Shown here: positions 37,095 through 45,526 of the stretch, piece by piece
How positions within the stretch are numbered: the first letter of the stretch is position 1
Layout: every line of letters begins with the position of its first letter
Source of the DNA: Roseovarius mucosus DSM 17069
GTDB taxonomy: Bacteria > Pseudomonadota > Alphaproteobacteria > Rhodobacterales > Rhodobacteraceae
Direction: 5' to 3'
Length of the DNA: 64,000 nt
Assembly: GCF_000768555.3 (NCBI RefSeq)
Contig: NZ_KN293975.1
Coordinates: 186,001-250,000, forward strand
Made by a program: the position numbers and the translations under genes
Notes under the pieces: model-generated
Seen by the model: only the letters and a program-made list of their open reading frames with translations
Databases searched by the model: none
What the model was told of the DNA's origin: nothing

Positions 37095-39635
37095 GTGCAG
37101 CAAGACGACAGCCATATCACCCTCATCACCCCCACGGCCCCAATGCATACCCATACCCACGGGGGGCGCGCAAAATGCCTGCAACGCCTTGTGCGGCTCG
37201 ATCTGCCGGTGCCGCGCACCGTGGCGCTGTCCTTTGAGGCGGTGCATCGGATCGCGGCGGGGGAAGTGCCGGATATGGCGCGCTTTCTCGCCCCCTTTGG
37301 CGATGCGCCACTCCTTTGTGTGCGCCCCTCGTCCGAGGACCCTGATTGGGGCGGGCCGGGGGCGGTGCTCAATATCGGTATCAACGATGCGCGCTTTGTC
37401 GAATTGTCGGAGCGTATCGGCAAAGAGGCCGCCTCGCATATCTACCTGCGCTTCGTGCAGGCCTATGCCATCCATGTGGCGCGGCTTGATCCGGACGTGT
37501 TCGAGGATGTCTCGCCCGATCCGGTGCTGGGCCTGAGCCAGGCGCTCAAGGCTTATGAATCCGAAGCAGAAGAGGAATTTCCCCAAGACCCCGGCAAGCA
37601 ACTGACCGAGGTGCTGCGCTCGATGGCGCGGGCGTGGGAGGGCACGACGGCGCGGCTCTTGCGTCAGGCCAAAGGCGCGCCCGCCGATGCGGGGCTGGGC
37701 CTTGTGGTGCAGGAACTGGCGCTGGGTCTGGGGCAGGGGGAATGTGGCTCTGGCGTGATGCAGCTGGTCAATGGCCAGACCGGCGCGCGCCAGATCATTG
37801 GCCGCTACCTCAGCCAAAGTCAGGGACGCGATGCGCTGAGCCATGGCGCGGATGCGATCTATCTCACCCGCGATCCGCGCGGCCCCTCGCTCGAGGAACT
37901 GGCCCCCGATGCCTTTGCCGAAATCCGCGCCTATGCCGAGTTGATGCGCGCCCGCCTGCGCGAGGAAATGCAGGCCGAATTCACCATCGAGAATGGCAAG
38001 GTCTGGATTCTCGACGGGTTGCGCGTGCCCCGCAATGGGCGCGCCGGCGTGGCCATTGCGGTGCGGTTGGCCGAGGATGGCATCATCAGTCGCGATGACG
38101 CGCTGATGCGGGTCGAGCCACGCGCGCTCAATGAGCTGCTGCACCGGCAGGTTGATCCCTCCGCCCCCCGCGATGTGCTGGCGCGGGGCATCGCCGCCAG
38201 CCCCGGTGCCGCCACGGGCCGGGTGGTCTTTTCCGCCGCCGAGGCACAGGCCGGGCATTCGCGCGGCGAGGCCTGTATTCTGGTGCGCCGCGAAACCAGC
38301 CCCGAGGATATTCGCGGTATGCACGCCGCCGTGGCCGTGCTGACCGAGCGGGGCGGCATGACCAGCCACGCGGCGGTGATCGGGCGCGGCATCGGTCTGC
38401 CTTGTGTGGTCGGGGCCTCGGAAATCCATTTTCAGACCCGGCGCAAGCAATTGACCATGCCCGATGGCCGGGTGGTCAAGGCGGGGGATGTGATCACCAT
38501 CGATGGCACCGGCGGGCTGGTGCTGGCGGGTGAGACGCCGCTGCTCGAAGTGGCACGTGACAATGCCTTTCAGACCCTCATGAGCTGGGCCGACGATGTG
38601 CGTGACATCGCGGTGCGGGCCAATGCCGACACCCCTGCCGATGCGGAAGTTGCGCGCAAGTTCGACGCGCGTGGCATCGGTCTGTGCCGCACCGAGCATA
38701 TGTTCTTTGACACCGAGCGCCTGACGGTGATGCGCGAGATGATCTTTGCCGATGGCAGCACCGACCGCGCCGCCGTGCTGGAGCGTCTTTTGCCGATGCA
38801 ACGCGCCGATCTGGCCGATCTCTTTCGCATCATGCAGGGGCTGCCGGTCTGTATCCGCCTCTTTGATCCGCCGTTGCACGAATTCCTGCCCACAGATCGC
38901 GTGGGGCATCTGCAACTGGCCGAAGCGCTCGATCTGCCGCTCTCGGATGTCACCCGCCGGGTCGAGGCGCTGAGTGAATACAACCCCATGCTGGGCATGC
39001 GCGGCGTGCGTCTTGGCATTACCGTGCCGGAAATCTACGACATGCAGGCCCGCGCCATTTTCGAGGCCACGCTCGAGGCCAGCCGCGAAGGCGCGCCTGT
39101 GGTGCCCGAAATCATGATCCCGCTGGTCAGCGCCAAGCGCGAGGTGGAATTGGTCAAGACGCGGGTCGATGCGGTGGCCGCCGCCGTGCGCAACGAAACA
39201 GGGCGCGATTTCACCTATCGATTGGGCGTGATGGTCGAGACCCCGCGCGCCTGCCTGCGTGCGGGCGAGTTTGCGCCGCTGGTGTCCTTTCTCAGCTTTG
39301 GCACCAATGACCTCACGCAGATGACCTATGGCCTATCGCGTGATGACGCGGGCCGCTTCATGTCGGACTATGTCAAGCAGGGCGTCTACCCCGAAGACCC
39401 GTTTCACATGCTCGATGTCGATGGTGTGGGTGAGTTGCTCAAGATCGGGGCAGAGCGTGGGCGCGCGGCCAATCCCGAGATCAGCCTGTCGATTTGTGGT
39501 GAACATGGCGGCAATCCCGAATCAATTGCCTTTTGCCGCGATGCCGGATTTACCTATGTTTCCTGCTCGCCGTTCCGCGTGCCGGTGGCGCGACTCGCTG
39601 CCGCACAGCTCACGGTGCGCGACAAGATGCAGTAG
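37095..39635 (+). CDS. Divergent pyruvate phosphate dikinase-like PEP-utilising protein
   Basis: This 846-residue protein has an N-terminal ATP-grasp-like domain (opening GGRAKCLQRLVRLDLPVP), a central phosphohistidine domain with the active-site H425 in ERGGMTSHAAV, and a C-terminal PEP-binding TIM barrel with GLCRTEHMFF, SFGTNDLTQM and the catalytic Cys in ICGEHGG. PPDK interconverts pyruvate, ATP and Pi with PEP, AMP and PPi. The start is the GTG at 37095, preceded by GGAAAGG. The upstream in-frame extension crosses repeats and is not coding. Confidence 0.88.
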   Translation: MQQDDSHITLITPTAPMHTHTHGGRAKCLQRLVRLDLPVPRTVALSFEAVHRIAAGEVPDMARFLAPFGDAPLLCVRPSSEDPDWGGPGAVLNIGINDARFVELSERIGKEAASHIYLRFVQAYAIHVARLDPDVFEDVSPDPVLGLSQALKAYESEAEEEFPQDPGKQLTEVLRSMARAWEGTTARLLRQAKGAPADAGLGLVVQELALGLGQGECGSGVMQLVNGQTGARQIIGRYLSQSQGRDALSHGADAIYLTRDPRGPSLEELAPDAFAEIRAYAELMRARLREEMQAEFTIENGKVWILDGLRVPRNGRAGVAIAVRLAEDGIISRDDALMRVEPRALNELLHRQVDPSAPRDVLARGIAASPGAATGRVVFSAAEAQAGHSRGEACILVRRETSPEDIRGMHAAVAVLTERGGMTSHAAVIGRGIGLPCVVGASEIHFQTRRKQLTMPDGRVVKAGDVITIDGTGGLVLAGETPLLEVARDNAFQTLMSWADDVRDIAVRANADTPADAEVARKFDARGIGLCRTEHMFFDTERLTVMREMIFADGSTDRAAVLERLLPMQRADLADLFRIMQGLPVCIRLFDPPLHEFLPTDRVGHLQLAEALDLPLSDVTRRVEALSEYNPMLGMRGVRLGITVPEIYDMQARAIFEATLEASREGAPVVPEIMIPLVSAKREVELVKTRVDAVAAAVRNETGRDFTYRLGVMVETPRACLRAGEFAPLVSFLSFGTNDLTQMTYGLSRDDAGRFMSDYVKQGVYPEDPFHMLDVDGVGELLKIGAERGRAANPEISLSICGEHGGNPESIAFCRDAGFTYVSCSPFRVPVARLAAAQLTVRDKMQ

Positions 39636-39798
39636 GAAACACAGCCTGCCGCGCAAGATCAGGCAAAGTCGAGCCGTAATTTGAGACAGAAAATGCAATC
39701 GGCGGGAACCCGCCGGTGGCTCAGGTGGACGCCTGCGGCGATTTTGGCTAAGGGGCACGAATGCCGTGGACCATACGTCCACCCGCCTGGAGACGAGA

Positions 39799-40410
39799 AT
39801 GAGACGGATTGCACTCGCTGCGGCACTCGCAGTGTTGGCAGGCCCGGTTCTGGCAGACGCGCCAGTGACCCGATTGATGGAACAAGAAATGCGCGCGTTG
39901 CGCGCGATCTCAGGCGACCGCATGGCGCGCTACCTCAGCAGCCCCGAGACCGAGATCAGCTATTCAAGTGCCTGGCTCGACCAGCAAGCCCCGGCCCAAG
40001 GTGGACCCGAGTGGCGCTGTCTGGCAGAGGCGCTCTACTTCGAGGCGCGCGGCGAAAGCGTCAAAGGACAGTTCGCAGTGGCCGAAGTGATCCTGAACCG
40101 CGTTGATGATCCCAATTACCCCGATACCGTCTGCGGCGTGATCCATCAGGGCACGGGCCGCAAGTATCAGTGCCAGTTCACCTATACCTGTGATGGCCAT
40201 GCCGATGTCATCGCCGAAGGCGATGCCTTTCGCCAAGTGGGCAAGGTGGCGCGTGCCATGGTTGATGGCGCTCCGCGCAGCCTGACCAGTGGGGCCACGC
40301 ATTACCACACCCGCAACGTCAACCCCCGTTGGGCGCGGCAGTTTCCACGGACTGCCACGATTGGGGTGCATTATTTCTATCGCCAACCCACGCGCGTTTC
40401 CTCGAACTGA
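39799..40410 (+). CDS. Exported cell-wall hydrolase (SleB/Hydrolase_2)
   Basis: This 203-residue protein has a signal peptide (residues 1-19, ending LADA) and the Hydrolase_2 domain (CLAEALYFEARGE, AVAEVILNRV, QCQFTYTCDG, ATHYHTRNVNP), found in spore-cortex lytic SleB and related peptidoglycan hydrolases. The Glu in YFEARGE is the likely catalytic residue. It acts in the periplasm on peptidoglycan. A GGAG ribosome site lies about 9 bp before the ATG at 39799; the upstream in-frame ATG would hide the signal peptide. Confidence 0.9.
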   Translation: MRRIALAAALAVLAGPVLADAPVTRLMEQEMRALRAISGDRMARYLSSPETEISYSSAWLDQQAPAQGGPEWRCLAEALYFEARGESVKGQFAVAEVILNRVDDPNYPDTVCGVIHQGTGRKYQCQFTYTCDGHADVIAEGDAFRQVGKVARAMVDGAPRSLTSGATHYHTRNVNPRWARQFPRTATIGVHYFYRQPTRVSSN

Positions 40411-40451
40411 GGGTGCTGTGACGAAATCGCCGGTTTTAACGACAATCGCGG

Positions 40452-40479
40452 TTGACTCGGCTGCGAGCGTCGCTAAAAG
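40452..40479 (+). promoter_or_regulatory. Candidate sigma-70 promoter for rpmG
   Basis: TTGACT (40452-40457) and TAAAAG (40474-40479) are separated by 16 bp and lie about 57 bp upstream of the rpmG start. Confidence 0.5.
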
Positions 40480-40535
40480 GCAGGCTTCATAAGAGATTCA
40501 CGGGCGGTTCGATCGCCCGGCGCAGGAGACAAAAA

Positions 40536-40703
40536 ATGGCAAAGCCGACGACCATCAAGATCCGTCTGAACTCGACCGCGGGCACGGGCCATTTCTACGT
40601 GACCAAAAAGAACGCCCGCACCATGACCGAAAAGATGACCGTACGAAAGTACGATCCCGTGGTGCGCAAGCATGTCGAGTACAAGGAAGGCAAGATCAAG
40701 TAA
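40536..40703 (+). CDS. rpmG: Ribosomal protein L33 (zinc-free type)
   Basis: This 55-residue large-subunit protein is clearly of the L33 family ([14 protein letters not shown] and [17 protein letters not shown]). It contains no Cys, so it is the zinc-independent form. A GCAGGAG ribosome site precedes the ATG at 40536. It is a monocistronic unit with its own promoter and terminator. Confidence 0.97.
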   Translation: MAKPTTIKIRLNSTAGTGHFYVTKKNARTMTEKMTVRKYDPVVRKHVEYKEGKIK

Positions 40704-40728
40704 GATCCCCCTTCCAGACCAGACAGCC

Positions 40729-40759
40729 AAAGCCGCGCCAACCCGAGCGCGGCTTTTTC
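40729..40759 (+). terminator. Intrinsic terminator of rpmG
   Basis: AAAGCCGCGC (40729-40738) pairs with GCGCGGCTTT (40747-40756) across an 8-base loop, and the stem runs into a T-tract ending at 40758. Confidence 0.85.
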
Positions 40760-40806
40760 TTTGGGGCGCTCCGGTGGCCGGCGATTTTACCCAAAAGGGT
40801 TTGCCG

Positions 40807-41358
40807 ATGTCCGAGTTTCTGATCCGCCCCGTCTTTCCCGCCGATCATGCGGCGATTTCCGATCTTTTGCACGCGGCCTATGCCGGCGAGATGCGCAGCG
40901 CTTATTCCGAAACGCTGATGCGCGCCGCAGTGCCGCTCTTGACGCGCCCGGTGCCCTCGCTGCTCTTTGGGGGGCGCTATGTGCTGGCCGAGCAGGGCGA
41001 CGAGGTGCTGGGCATCGCGGGCTGGAGCGACATCAGCCCCTTTGGCCGCAGCTGCCCGCCGGGGCAGGCGCACCTGAGGCATCTGGCCGTCACACCTGCA
41101 GGGCAGGGGCAAGGCATCGGTCACGCGCTCATGGCGCATCTTCTTGAGATGGTGGAACGGGCCGGGGTGCAGCATCTGCACTGTCTTTGCCCGCTCAACG
41201 CGGTGCCTTTCTGTCGCGCGGCTGGCTTTGACATGCTGGGAGAGGTCATTCTTAGCCTCTCGCCCGATGTCAGCCTGCCCGCCGCCCAGATGCGGCTTGA
41301 GGTGCGGTGCCTTCCGGCGCTGGATTCTGCGGCATTAGAGGCTGGTGCGACTCTCTGA
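40807..41358 (+). CDS. GNAT family N-acetyltransferase
   Basis: This 183-residue protein has the acetyl-CoA binding signature LRHLAVTPAGQGQGIGHALMAHLL near residue 95 and a GNAT C-terminal strand with CPLNAVPFCRAAGF. It is cytosolic, with an unknown acceptor. The ATG at 40807 is chosen because the upstream extension overlaps the rpmG 3' end and its terminator. Confidence 0.87.
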   Translation: MSEFLIRPVFPADHAAISDLLHAAYAGEMRSAYSETLMRAAVPLLTRPVPSLLFGGRYVLAEQGDEVLGIAGWSDISPFGRSCPPGQAHLRHLAVTPAGQGQGIGHALMAHLLEMVERAGVQHLHCLCPLNAVPFCRAAGFDMLGEVILSLSPDVSLPAAQMRLEVRCLPALDSAALEAGATL

Positions 41359-41381
41359 CCTGTGGCAGACTGCCACCCGTC

Positions 41382-41771
41382 ATGCGTGTCTCCGTGAGCC
41401 ATTTTTCTAAATTGATTGTGGTCCTTGCCCTTAGTCTGGCATTGGCCGCAATCGGATTTGGGCATCGTGATCTAAATGCCCGCGCGTTTGATCCGACCTA
41501 TCTCGCCTTTGTCGCAGCGGGCGGCACGGCGCAGGATCTGTGCGAGGATCACGCGGCCCATGACGCGGCCCCAGGTCCGTCGGATCACCAGGGCAATGGC
41601 AGCTGCGAGGCGTGCCGCCTTGTCGACACGCTTGTCGTGTTGGCGATGCCGGAGACCGCCCAGCCCTGGCAGGCGCCGCGTATCGCGCCGCTTGCCCCCG
41701 GCGCGCCCGAAACCCGGACACAGACCGTCGCGCATCGGCTGGCTCAGGTTCGCGCCCCACCTCAGGCCTGA
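41382..41771 (+). CDS. Small exported/anchored protein upstream of PepSY protein (DUF2946-like)
   Basis: This 129-residue protein has an N-terminal hydrophobic segment (about residues 9-27) and a His/Cys-bearing middle (DLCEDHAAHDAA, then CEACRLVDTLVVLAMPE) resembling DUF2946 proteins that accompany copper or iron uptake genes. The paired Cys and His residues could bind a metal. It lies 65 bp upstream of the PepSY gene on the same strand, so cotranscription is likely. Confidence 0.65.
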   Translation: MRVSVSHFSKLIVVLALSLALAAIGFGHRDLNARAFDPTYLAFVAAGGTAQDLCEDHAAHDAAPGPSDHQGNGSCEACRLVDTLVVLAMPETAQPWQAPRIAPLAPGAPETRTQTVAHRLAQVRAPPQA

Positions 41772-41800
41772 TTTTCAGAACCAACTGCTTTTGAAAATTC

Positions 41801-41816
41801 CCCCCCGAATCGGGGG
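41801..41816 (+). promoter_or_regulatory. Hairpin in leader of PepSY gene
   Basis: CCCCCG-AAT-CGGGGG makes a 6-bp stem about 20 bp before the ATG of the PepSY gene. It could modulate coupling between the two genes; no metal-responsive motif is evident. Confidence 0.35.
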
Positions 41817-41836
41817 TCATCCTGACGGAGTCGTCC

Positions 41837-43246
41837 ATGACGTCGATTGATCCAACCTATGCCCCTGCGCAGGCGCGCACCGGGGTCAACAAATTCTACT
41901 TTGCCGCCTGGCGCTGGCATTTCTACGCTGGCCTGTTTGTCATCCCCTTCTTCTGCATCCTTGCTGTCACCGGCATGATGATGTTGTGGATTTCGTGGGT
42001 GGATGGGCGCGACGGCGAACGCACGCCCGTGGTGCCGCAAGAGATGGCGCTTGCCGTATCGCAGCAGGCCGACGCCGCAGTTGCCGCCATTCCCGGTGGC
42101 ACGCTCAAACAATATGTGGCACCGCGCCGTGATGATTTGGCGGCCATCTTTCGGGTCGATCTGGAGGGCGATGCGAATATGGTCGTGGTCGATCCCTACA
42201 CTGCCAAGGTGCTGGAGATTTTCCCGCGCCGCTCTGGCTGGTATGACTTTGCCGATGGTATTCACAGCAACCTCATGCTGGGCGTGACCGGCGACCGCAT
42301 GTTGGAAATCGCGGCCTCTCTCGGCATGGTGCTGATCGCCACGGGCCTTTATATGTGGTGGCCGCGCGAGGCGGGATGGCGGGCGGCGCTGATCCCCAGT
42401 TTTGGCCGGGGCCGCGCGCTCTGGCGGTCGCTGCATGGCGTGCTGGGCTTCTGGATATCCATCGTGCTCGCGTTCTTTCTGGTCTCGGGCCTTGCCTGGG
42501 CCGGGATCTGGGGGGAAAAGATGGTTCAGGCCTGGAGCCAGTTCCCGGCCGAGAAATGGGACAACGTGCCCCTCTCGGACGATATCCACGCCAGCATGAA
42601 CCATGACCGCAAAGAGGTGCCTTGGGCGCTCGAACTCACGCCCATGCCCGCCTCGGGCAGCCATGCGGGGCATGAGGGCGTCGGCACTGAAGGCGGAACC
42701 GTGGTCGATATCGACACGCTTGATGCGCTCGCGCGTGAAATCGGCTTTGACGCGCGCTATCAGCTCAACCTTCCCAATGGCGAAACCGGCGTCTGGACCA
42801 TCAACCGCGATTCCATGAACACGGACGACACCGATCCCACATCGGATCGAACGGTGCATGTGGATCAATACACCGGCAATATCCTGGCCGATGTGCGGTA
42901 CGAGGATTATTCGCTCGCGGGCAAGGCGATGGCGGTGGGCATCGCGCTGCATATGGGCACGATGGGGCTCTGGAGCGTGCTGGCCAATACGGTCTTTTGC
43001 CTCTCGGTCATTTTCCTCTGTGTCAGTTCCGTTGTGATGTGGTGGAAACGTCGGCCCGTCGGCGCGGGCGGGCGGCTGGCCGCGCCGCCGCTGCCACGTG
43101 ACATGCCAATGTGGCAGGGCGCGGTGCTGGTGGGTATCGCGGTGTCGCTGGCCTTTCCGATGGCGGGGCTGACGCTGATCACGGTATTGGCGCTCGATGC
43201 GCTGGTGCTCTCGCGCCTGCCGATGCTGCGCCGCCTCGTGAACTGA
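41837..43246 (+). CDS. PepSY-associated transmembrane protein
   Basis: This 469-residue inner-membrane protein of the PepSY_TM/PiuB-like family has TM helices at about 25-50, 155-175, 200-225, 370-395 and 415-455. Conserved features include WRWHFYAGLFVIPFF, the His-containing DGIHSNLMLG, and a large periplasmic loop with GSHAGHEG between TM3 and TM4. The family is linked to siderophore, heme or copper handling, probably reductive metal uptake. The gene ends 6 bp before a small hairpin, and then the prophage border region begins. Confidence 0.88.
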   Translation: MTSIDPTYAPAQARTGVNKFYFAAWRWHFYAGLFVIPFFCILAVTGMMMLWISWVDGRDGERTPVVPQEMALAVSQQADAAVAAIPGGTLKQYVAPRRDDLAAIFRVDLEGDANMVVVDPYTAKVLEIFPRRSGWYDFADGIHSNLMLGVTGDRMLEIAASLGMVLIATGLYMWWPREAGWRAALIPSFGRGRALWRSLHGVLGFWISIVLAFFLVSGLAWAGIWGEKMVQAWSQFPAEKWDNVPLSDDIHASMNHDRKEVPWALELTPMPASGSHAGHEGVGTEGGTVVDIDTLDALAREIGFDARYQLNLPNGETGVWTINRDSMNTDDTDPTSDRTVHVDQYTGNILADVRYEDYSLAGKAMAVGIALHMGTMGLWSVLANTVFCLSVIFLCVSSVVMWWKRRPVGAGGRLAAPPLPRDMPMWQGAVLVGIAVSLAFPMAGLTLITVLALDALVLSRLPMLRRLVN

Positions 43247-43251
43247 CCGCA

Positions 43252-43269
43252 GAGGGCAAAGTCGCCCTC
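43252..43269 (+). terminator. Hairpin after PepSY gene
   Basis: GAGGGC (43252-43257) pairs with GCCCTC (43264-43269) immediately after the stop. The following bases are AT-rich but not a clean T-tract. Confidence 0.5.
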
Positions 43270-43298
43270 ATAAACAATCAAACGCCCGCAGAACCCCG

Positions 43299-43435
43299 TG
43301 TAGGGTTACACCTTAGTTTACAGTGATGCCGGAAGAACCGAACTGACGCCGGACTTTGCCGGATAGGCCAATGAAATAAGGGCTTTTGCGGGCAGGCGGG
43401 ACGGGCAACACGACAGCGCGCGAAGTTTACAGTGA
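43299..43435. other. Candidate left end and transposase sites of the Mu-like prophage
   Basis: Two exact copies of AGTTTACAGTGA (43315-43326 and 43424-43435) lie 109 bp apart, close to the spacing of the L1 and L2 MuA sites of phage Mu. A TGTA at 43299-43302 just before the first copy would fit a Mu-type terminal TG. The exact end cannot be fixed without the right end and its 5-bp target duplication, which are outside the window. Confidence 0.5.
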
Positions 43436-43575
43436 AAGGGCAAAAAAGGGCTGAGAGGGCAAAAATGGCGCTGACGAGAGGGCGGACGCGGGGAGCGCCA
43501 GAAAGCGGCCAAACCCTATTAAAACAGGGTTTAAACGGCTCTTTCAGGGGTGTTCAGGGGGCCATATCGAGGCGC

Positions 43576-43711
43576 TTGACGGGTCCGGAACTGGGACCTA
43601 GTCCGCCCAGTTCGCATTTGCCGTCCCACTTCCATGGTTAGGCCATTTAAATCAATCACATAGCCAATGCCGGACGGCGTCGAGCCGGAAAGATAAGTGG
43701 GACGGTTTTTT
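43576..43711 (+). ncRNA. Possible phage small RNA with terminator
   Basis: CCGTCCCACTT (43621-43631) and AAGTGGGACGG (43695-43705) are perfect 11-bp inverted arms and are followed by six T residues (43706-43711), so a plus-strand transcript would fold and stop here. A TTGACG box at 43576-43581 could start it, but the -10 (TAGTCC) is weak. It is otherwise non-coding within the 521-bp gap at 43247-43767. Confidence 0.35.
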
Positions 43712-43767
43712 CCAGGCTCAGGCGAACTGCGAAGTGATTTTTGGGCGGATCGGGCGATTGTGAGCGG

Positions 43768-44067
43768 TCAGTCAGACAAGGAATTGCGCAGGCCTTGAAG
43801 ATACCTGATCCGCTCCATCCTGTAATCATGCACGCATTGGCTCAGCTCCCAATACAAGTCTTTTGGGCGCGCTTCGCTGCCGTAGAGGTCATCAAGCGCT
43901 AGGATTTTACCTGCGCCTGCGCCGTTTCTGCAGTCCGCCGCAGCCTCTATGTAGAGCCCTGTTTTCTCGCTGTCTCCGGCAAACCAGAAGCCGCCCACGA
44001 CTAAAACCGCGACAATCAGCACGCCGCCCAAGGCGATATGAACTGGCGTAATTTTGATGCTCTCCAT
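43768..44067 (-). CDS. Single-TM protein downstream of phage repressor
   Basis: This 99-residue protein has an N-terminal TM helix (about residues 11-29) and a mainly helical exposed part with two Cys. It lies 37 bp after the repressor gene on the same strand, so it should be expressed in the lysogen. Such genes often encode superinfection exclusion or other lysogenic functions, which is an inference from position. No family is recognised. Confidence 0.65.
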   Translation of the reverse strand: MESIKITPVHIALGGVLIVAVLVVGGFWFAGDSEKTGLYIEAAADCRNGAGAGKILALDDLYGSEARPKDLYWELSQCVHDYRMERIRYLQGLRNSLSD

Positions 44068-44104
44068 GCGGGCCTCGATCGGAAAAAGCTAAGCTTGTGA
44101 AGTG

Positions 44105-44773
44105 CTACCACGCATGTGCCGACCAGACAATCTCGCCGAGGATGCGGAGGCGGTTCATGTCGGGGCCGGTTCGGGTTTCGGTGGGGTGGGCGGGGTTGTC
44201 AGATGTCAGGATGATCAGCTGGCCCGGTACCAGTTCGACGCGCTTGACGCGGGCGCTGCCGTCGATGTCGACGAAGGCGTAAACGTGCCGGTTTCGAACG
44301 GTAGTGCGGCGCTCGTCGATCATGACCAGGTCGCCGTCGTGCAGAGTGGGCGACATGCTGTCACCGGCAACGGTAAGAAGGCAGGCCTGTGCCGGTGAAA
44401 TGCCCCGCTCGCGCAGCCAGTCCTGGCGAAAGGCCAGCGCGCCTTGCAGGCTGACGTCACCGTTCATTGCCCCCGCGCCCGCCGCCAGCCGTGCATCTAC
44501 GCGCGGGATTGCCGCAAAATCTTCGCGGTCGATCTGTGTGGTGTAGACCGTTCCGGTCTCTCGCCTTGGCCCAATGTAGAAGTCTAGATCAAGCGCCTCG
44601 GCTATCTCGCGTGCTCGGTTCAATGTGGGGCCATCTTGCTTCTCACTTCGCAGAACATTCCTGATCGCGTCACGCGGTAAGCCGCGCTCCTGCTCAACGG
44701 TAAATGCCCGTTTATCAAGCTCTTTTAGCCGATGCCGAACGATCTCAGCAAATGATTGATCAGGGGTGCTCAT
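44105..44773 (-). CDS. S24 family phage repressor (LexA/CI-like)
   Basis: This 222-residue repressor has an N-terminal helix-turn-helix region (about 1-65: KELDKRAFTVEQERGLPRDAIRNVL) and a C-terminal S24 peptidase-like domain. Ser139 in GDSMSP and Lys177 in RVKRVEL are the self-cleavage dyad, so SOS-type induction through RecA is expected. It faces the early operon across three operators at 44777-44851, and maintains lysogeny by binding them. Confidence 0.93.
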   Translation of the reverse strand: MSTPDQSFAEIVRHRLKELDKRAFTVEQERGLPRDAIRNVLRSEKQDGPTLNRAREIAEALDLDFYIGPRRETGTVYTTQIDREDFAAIPRVDARLAAGAGAMNGDVSLQGALAFRQDWLRERGISPAQACLLTVAGDSMSPTLHDGDLVMIDERRTTVRNRHVYAFVDIDGSARVKRVELVPGQLIILTSDNPAHPTETRTGPDMNRLRILGEIVWSAHAW

Positions 44774-44776
44774 GAT

Positions 44777-44792
44777 TCGGTGACTTTACCGA
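44777..44792. promoter_or_regulatory. Phage operator 1
   Basis: TCGGTGACTTTACCGA lies 3 bp upstream of the repressor ATG and is the near-palindrome furthest from the early gene. It could give autoregulation of the repressor. Confidence 0.75.
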
Positions 44793-44804
44793 AAAAATAC
44801 CCGC

Positions 44805-44833
44805 TTGCATATCGGTAAAGTTACCACTAACAT
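44805..44833 (+). promoter_or_regulatory. Phage early promoter with operator 2 in its spacer
   Basis: TTGCAT (44805-44810) and TAACAT (44828-44833) are separated by exactly 17 bp. Operator 2, TCGGTAAAGTTACC (44812-44825), fills that spacer, so bound repressor would block RNA polymerase. Confidence 0.75.
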
Positions 44834-44835
44834 AA

Positions 44836-44851
44836 TCGGTAACGTTACGGA
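44836..44851. promoter_or_regulatory. Phage operator 3
   Basis: TCGGTAACGTTACGGA overlaps the expected early transcription start and the GGAG ribosome site of the first early gene. With operators 1 and 2 it defines the consensus TCGGTAAcgTTACCGA. Confidence 0.75.
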
Positions 44852-44858
44852 GCAGAGC

Positions 44859-45104
44859 ATGAATGAACTTCAGTTACTAGACCTCGCGAAGGCCCTCGCA
44901 TCGCATAGGGGGCTCTCCCTGTCGACGATCTCGACCTATGCCGCGAACGACGGAAAGTTCTTTGGCAGTCTCGCGACCGGTAGCGGGTGCACGGTTAAGC
45001 GCGCGGCTGCGCTGCTCGCTTGGTTCGATCAGAATTGGGACCGGGACCTCGAATGGCCCCGCGACATCCCCCGCCCATCCAGCAAACAGGGGGACGCCGC
45101 ATGA
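44859..45104 (+). CDS. Early phage protein, possible Ner/Cro-like regulator
   Basis: This 81-residue protein has a helix-turn-helix-like stretch (SLSTISTYAANDGKFF). It is the first gene of the early operon, opposite the repressor, the position held by Ner or Cro in Mu-like phages. The start at 44859 is preferred because it lies behind GGAGCAGAGC and outside operator 3; an upstream in-frame ATG at 44805 would begin inside the promoter. The Ner role is inferred. Confidence 0.7.
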   Translation: MNELQLLDLAKALASHRGLSLSTISTYAANDGKFFGSLATGSGCTVKRAAALLAWFDQNWDRDLEWPRDIPRPSSKQGDAA

Positions 45105-45526
45105 GCGAACGGATTGGCCTACGGCTTGGAAAAGGCATGCGCGCGCGGCTGCGTGAGGAGCTTGTCATTCATGGGCTGAGCGGCGCGGATATGGCGCGCG
45201 CGCTCGGGATTAATCTCGATGATTGGGTTGAGATCGAGGAGGGGCGCGCGGGCATCGACGACACGCTTTATTTCGCCATGAGTGATGCGGGCATCGATAT
45301 GGCTTATGTGATTGGCGGCTTTCGCGACGAGGTGGTGACGCCGGTTTTCCTGTCGTCGCGGGGCGCGGCATGGCGCGCGGCGCATCCCTGCCTGATGAAA
45401 ACGCACGGGCCGGGCCGCCGCAACGCTTACTGCCTGCGCTGCGGCGAAACTGTCAGTGTCGCGCTCCCGGAGGTGTGCCCAGCACGTGCTCCCACGCGCG
45501 CCGTATCCCATGGTGACAGTCAATGA
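45101..45526 (+). CDS. Early phage protein with helix-turn-helix and Cys motif
   Basis: This 141-residue protein has an XRE-like N-terminal helix-turn-helix (ADMARALGINLDDWVEIEEGRAG) and a C-terminal pair CLRC...C that may bind zinc. It overlaps the preceding stop (ATGA). The role is unknown; a DNA-binding regulator is plausible. Confidence 0.65.
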   Translation: MSERIGLRLGKGMRARLREELVIHGLSGADMARALGINLDDWVEIEEGRAGIDDTLYFAMSDAGIDMAYVIGGFRDEVVTPVFLSSRGAAWRAAHPCLMKTHGPGRRNAYCLRCGETVSVALPEVCPARAPTRAVSHGDSQ

